Shown here: piece by piece, positions 60,765-64,000 of the stretch
Position numbering within the stretch: the stretch's first letter is position 1
How the letters are laid out: each line of letters begins with the position of its first letter
Source of the DNA: Buxus sempervirens
Taxonomy: Eukaryota > Streptophyta > Magnoliopsida > Buxales > Buxaceae
DNA length: 64,000 nt
Reading direction: 5' to 3'
Assembly: GCA_947561395.2 (NCBI GenBank)
Contig: OX387187.1
Span: 27,695,829-27,759,828, forward strand
The notes under the pieces: model-generated
Told to the model about the DNA's origin: nothing
Database searches by the model: none
What the model saw: only the letters and a program-made list of their open reading frames with translations
Position numbers and translations under genes: made by a program

Positions 60765-60905
60765 GCACCTTGAAAGCAGCAGAGATGCAAAGGGAGACAA
60801 GGAGAACGAACTAGAACTCCATTGGTGATGAAACAAAAGAGAAAGAGAGACTGTTGAGAAGTATGAGATGAACCTGATACGGTTCAAGAGCTTCTTTGAT
60901 GGAGG
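60765..60905 (-). pseudogene. 5' relic of a second CYP89A gene
   Basis: The DNA matches 59915-60040 of the intact P450: the 5' leader (gagactgttgagaag), the start codon region and the first ~17 codons (ctttgcatctctgctgctttc on the minus strand), with an early stop in the signal-anchor region and an 18-bp insertion in the leader. The rest of the gene is missing. Same orientation, ~800 bp upstream, so this looks like a collapsed tandem duplicate. Confidence 0.75.
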
Positions 60906-61372
60906 TGATACATTTTTTTTTCAGTCAAATGAGGTGGATAAACTATATATATATATATATATATTCCATCAATAAACATCAAATAATGTCATTAACATAA
61001 TTAAACTAAAGCTACTTGGTCTACCTACACGGATGTGAATATTAATTAATTATAAAGGAGAAGATTTAGTCTTACAAGTGACAAGAATGGAAGTTTCCTA
61101 GGTTTTATTACATAACATGATCACAAAAATTATTAGTAAACAAGAAGTAATTGAAATTTCAAGTGCTAGAGGACTGTATTCACTTTAACAAACAATTCCA
61201 CACTTCAACCATGGCCATCACCCTTGTTGTCCCAATATGCCTTTGCTTGGGAATCTGAAACACTCACCTTTGTCTATGGTTCAAGGTCAAGTCCTCCATT
61301 AACCATGCCTTATAAGAAATCCTTCACCACAAAACCATTCAAATGATTTTGAAGTTTGATTTGAAGATAAGA

Positions 61373-61645
61373 TAGAATCCTCTCAATCAGTAGTAGTTCT
61401 AACTACTTAATCTTGCCTTTTTCTCAATGGAAAAAGATTGGATTTTTGGGCTTGAGTATGTTGCAAGTGGAATTGATTGAGGCTACCTAAACTTGTTTTT
61501 ATGTTGCTAATCTAAGAGCTTTTGAATACATAGTCTTAGTTAAAGATACATTCATGGAACTCCTAACAAAATGGTCGAACTTTTTCCATTGAGAAAAAGG
61601 CAAAATTAAGTACTAAGAACTACTACTGATTGAGAGGATTCTACC
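61373..61645. mobile_element. Foldback element with ~63-bp inverted arms
   Basis: agaatcctctcaatcagtag...ctcaatggaaaaag (61373-61435) is mirrored almost perfectly by ctttttccattgag...gaggattct (61571-61645). The loop is ~135 bp. Probably a MITE; no target duplication identified. Confidence 0.7.
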
Positions 61646-63103
61646 TGAACTTTCCACAAAGATGGCTGTCATTGTTGAGTTTTTGCAAAGATGAAGTTTG
61701 TAATTAGCAAATTAACCTGAAAAAAAGTTACCTTGGAAACTAAAAAGAAGAGAGAATAGAACTCATGCTGAGGCTCTAATCTGTACTATTATAAAGCCAA
61801 CCAATAAAATTCTGTCCTGACAAGTAGTTTCACCATTTACCTTAAACAAATTAATGTTAAAGTTTCTATTTTAAAGTAAAATATATCTTATAGATGTATG
61901 GTTTGAAGGTCAGTTCTTGACACAAATTTAATGTGCCAAAATACAATAAACATCTAAATTAATTTAAATACTAGATAAAAAAAAGAGCTTTTTGTAAATA
62001 CATTGTGCGCGCATGGGAAACGCGGCACGGGAAAATTCGGAGTCGCCACCGCTTGATGGGGTGCAGGCGGACACCTGGGTGCCTAATCTCGTCTATTAGG
62101 GCTTTTGGTCTGCGGCTTGAGATTCTAAGTCTGTTCTCGGTTGCGGTCTGGGGAAGTCTGTAGACACCCTAGTCCGCCTCGTCGGATGACGGGTCCCGTG
62201 GGTTCCCTGGCTTGAGTCAGCTTATTTTGGTCTCACCCACTTCCTAATCCGATATGCAGTTTGGTTAAGTCTGGCGGGACCACCTAAGTGGTGTGGGTCC
62301 CTTTAATGGATTTTATCTTGATTAATTAGGTTATCTGAGTCTGGTTGGGTGGGCCCCGTTGGAAGGCCCACGGTGTCCTTGGTGGGCTTAGTCAAGCCCG
62401 TGTGCCCTTATGGGCCTCGGCCTATCCTAGGAGGCCTTTTAGGCTTTGGTTAAGTGTTTTGATTTTACTTTAGGTTCAGATTTAAAGTTTAAGTGTTTTC
62501 CATGAAAAGGTGGGCCGGACTGGTTTGTGGGCCCCTAAGGTGGGCTCACATGGTGGCCAAGTATTTTTATTGGATTTATCTTTTTAATTTTGCCAACGTG
62601 AGTTGGACACTGGGCTTGGGGCCCATAGTCCAAATCTGGGCTTGTAAGCCCAAGTTACCAGAAGTTAGGGTTTGCACCCTTCCTTGGTTCGGTTGGTGGG
62701 CTTTGGTGGGCCCGGTAGGCCCTTGCCCTTGGTCTCGGCCAAACCACGCATTTCATGTATCAATTTCACAAGTCCAGTTTGGGTGGACCGCCTTAGGTTT
62801 GGCCCGCCTGGTTTAATCAGTTAATTTTATTTATCTTGATTAAGTTGCATGCATACCCTTCATTGTGTTTATTGGGCCGGGTGGGCCCCGTTGGAAGGCC
62901 TACTGGAAATCAAGTTGGACCGGGGGTCCAAGTCCCATATTGGGTTTCCGGGTGACCCGGAAACCCTTTTTGGCTCATTTGGCTTGATTTAGGAATGCCA
63001 CCCATGTCTAGCAAAAGTTACAGAATATACATTACATAAACATATCAAAATTGACATTTTTCAAGGAGAGACTGGCTCATTATGCTGGGTCCAAGGGGAG
63101 GGA

Positions 63104-63512
63104 TTTATCAAGGTAAAGGGCATTTTCGGGATTTTTCAGGGTAAAGGGCATTTTCGGGATTTTTCAAGGTAAAGGGTATTTTCGGGATTTTTTAAGGTAA
63201 AGGGCATTTTCGGGATTTTTCAGGGTAAAGGGCATTTTCGGGATTTTTTAAGGGTAAAGGGCATTTTCGGGATTTTTTAAGGGTAAAGGGCATTTTTGGG
63301 ATTTTTCAGGGTAAATGGCATTTTTGGGATTTTTCAGGGTAAAGGGCATTTTCGGGATTTTTTAAGGGTAAAGGGCATTTTCGGGATTTTTAAGGGTAAA
63401 GGGCATTTTTGGGACTTTTCAGGGTAAAGGGAATTTTCGGGATTTTTTAAGGGTAAAGGGCATTTTCGGGATTTTTCAGGGTAAAGGGCATTTTCGGGAT
63501 TTTTTAAGGTAA
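63104..63512 (+). repeat. 27-29-bp minisatellite (ggtaaagggcattttcggga)
   Basis: About 14 units of (ca/aa)gggtaaagggcattttcggga plus a T run, with only a few variants. The frame on the minus strand with repeated PEKSRKCPLPLK is a by-product. Confidence 0.9.
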
Positions 63513-63535
63513 AGGTGAAGTGGGCGCACCCAAAA

Positions 63536-63735
63536 ATCAAATGAGCGCGAGCTGAGTGCATCCAAATTTAAGTGTGCACGAGCTGAGCGCATCCAAATTT
63601 AAGTGAGCGCGAGCTGAGTGCATCCAAATTTAAGTGAGCGCGAGGTGAGCGCGAGCTGAGCGCATTCAAATTTAAGTGAGCGCGAGCTAAGCGCATCCAA
63701 ATTTAAGTGAGCGCGAGGTGAGCGCACCCAAATTT
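63536..63735 (+). repeat. ~31-bp minisatellite (gagcgcgagctgagcgcatc)
   Basis: Six to seven units of gcgcgagctgagcgcatccaa plus atttaagtga; one unit carries a local gcgcgaggtga duplication. It is followed at 63781-63815 by related gcgctgacctcgc sequence. Confidence 0.85.
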
Positions 63736-64000
63736 AAGAAGTGGGCGGATGCTAAAAAAATGATCCGCTCACTTTTTTTTTGGGTGCGCTGACCTCGCAA
63801 AGCTCGGCGCATACCCCTTAAAAAACCCGATATTATGGTTTTTTTTGCTCAACTCCATTTTAACTAGTTTTTTAAGTCTTGCAACTGCTTCCTAGGGATC
63901 CGAAGACTCCCAGAAGACCTCTGAACCCACATCAAAGTTAATCTAACCTAAGTTGAATCACGATAAAAAAACGAAAACCAACAAACGCCCATGCAAATGG

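Larger units (their letters stand above)
60274..62003. other. Upstream region of the P450
   Basis: AT-rich. It contains the CYP89A relic (60765-60905), a (TA)n run at 60940-60963 and a foldback at 61373-61645. No intact gene. Confidence 0.6.
62004..64000 (-). mobile_element. LTR-like unit of family B, continuing past the right edge
   Basis: It begins TGTGCGCGCATGGG and follows the family B unit at 44206 closely (gagtcgccac, gcttgatggggtg, aatccgatatgcag, and gggccccgttggaaggccca). It differs further in by two minisatellites. The other end is outside the window, so completeness cannot be judged. Confidence 0.75.

Noticed and set aside
63334-63561. Proline/lysine-rich repeat protein on the minus strand
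   Set aside because: Translation of a minisatellite inside an LTR-like unit; no start context or conservation expected.

Overview
This is a nuclear segment from a flowering plant, probably a woody dicot or magnoliid with a large, transposon-rich genome. The reasons are spliced GT-AG genes that resemble Arabidopsis proteins from memory, introns up to 4.7 kb packed with repeats, solo LTRs, Helitrons and MITEs, and an AT-rich background. The species cannot be named from the sequence.

Five host genes look intact. (1) An OSCA1.8-type osmosensitive/mechanosensitive cation channel, 11 coding exons, + strand, 6718-24836. (2) A secreted protein with two defensin-like domains, 2 exons, - strand, 25869-26586, convergent with the channel. 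(3) A 4-coumarate:CoA ligase-like peroxisomal acyl-CoA synthetase of the 4CLL6 type, 6 exons, + strand, 49144-53530. (4) The plastid glycolate/glycerate translocator PLGG1, 8 exons, + strand, 55052-58131. (5) An intronless CYP89A-type cytochrome P450, - strand, 58459-59973, convergent with PLGG1. Broken host copies are a DNA-level duplicate of the OSCA1.8 3' end joined to a defensin remnant (30944-32157) and a 5' relic of a second CYP89A gene (60765-60905).

The rest is mostly nested transposon fossils. 1-6100 holds repeats, a solo LTR and nested Helitrons, just upstream of OSCA1.8. 26.8-30.9 kb holds degenerate tandem arrays and MITEs. 32-48.8 kb is a transposon pile: a LINE interrupted by an unclassified repeat, two or three rounds of solo-LTR insertion and a hAT-like element, followed by another 3-kb solo LTR and a TIR element with an internal tandem array. 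62004 to the right edge is a further LTR-like copy with two minisatellites. Six LTR-like units (five about 1.8-3.0 kb, one of them interrupted by another) have TG...CA ends and 5-bp target-site duplications that can be read directly; none has a visible internal coding region.

The host genes are not an operon-like pathway, but two themes link them: photorespiration and peroxisome/plastid metabolism (PLGG1 and 4CLL6) and stress or defence (OSCA1.8, defensin-like). In Arabidopsis the PLGG1 and OSCA1.8 loci have consecutive numbers (At1g32080 and At1g32090, from memory), so this window may preserve an old linkage that was stretched to about 30 kb by transposons and that now has 4CLL6 between its members.
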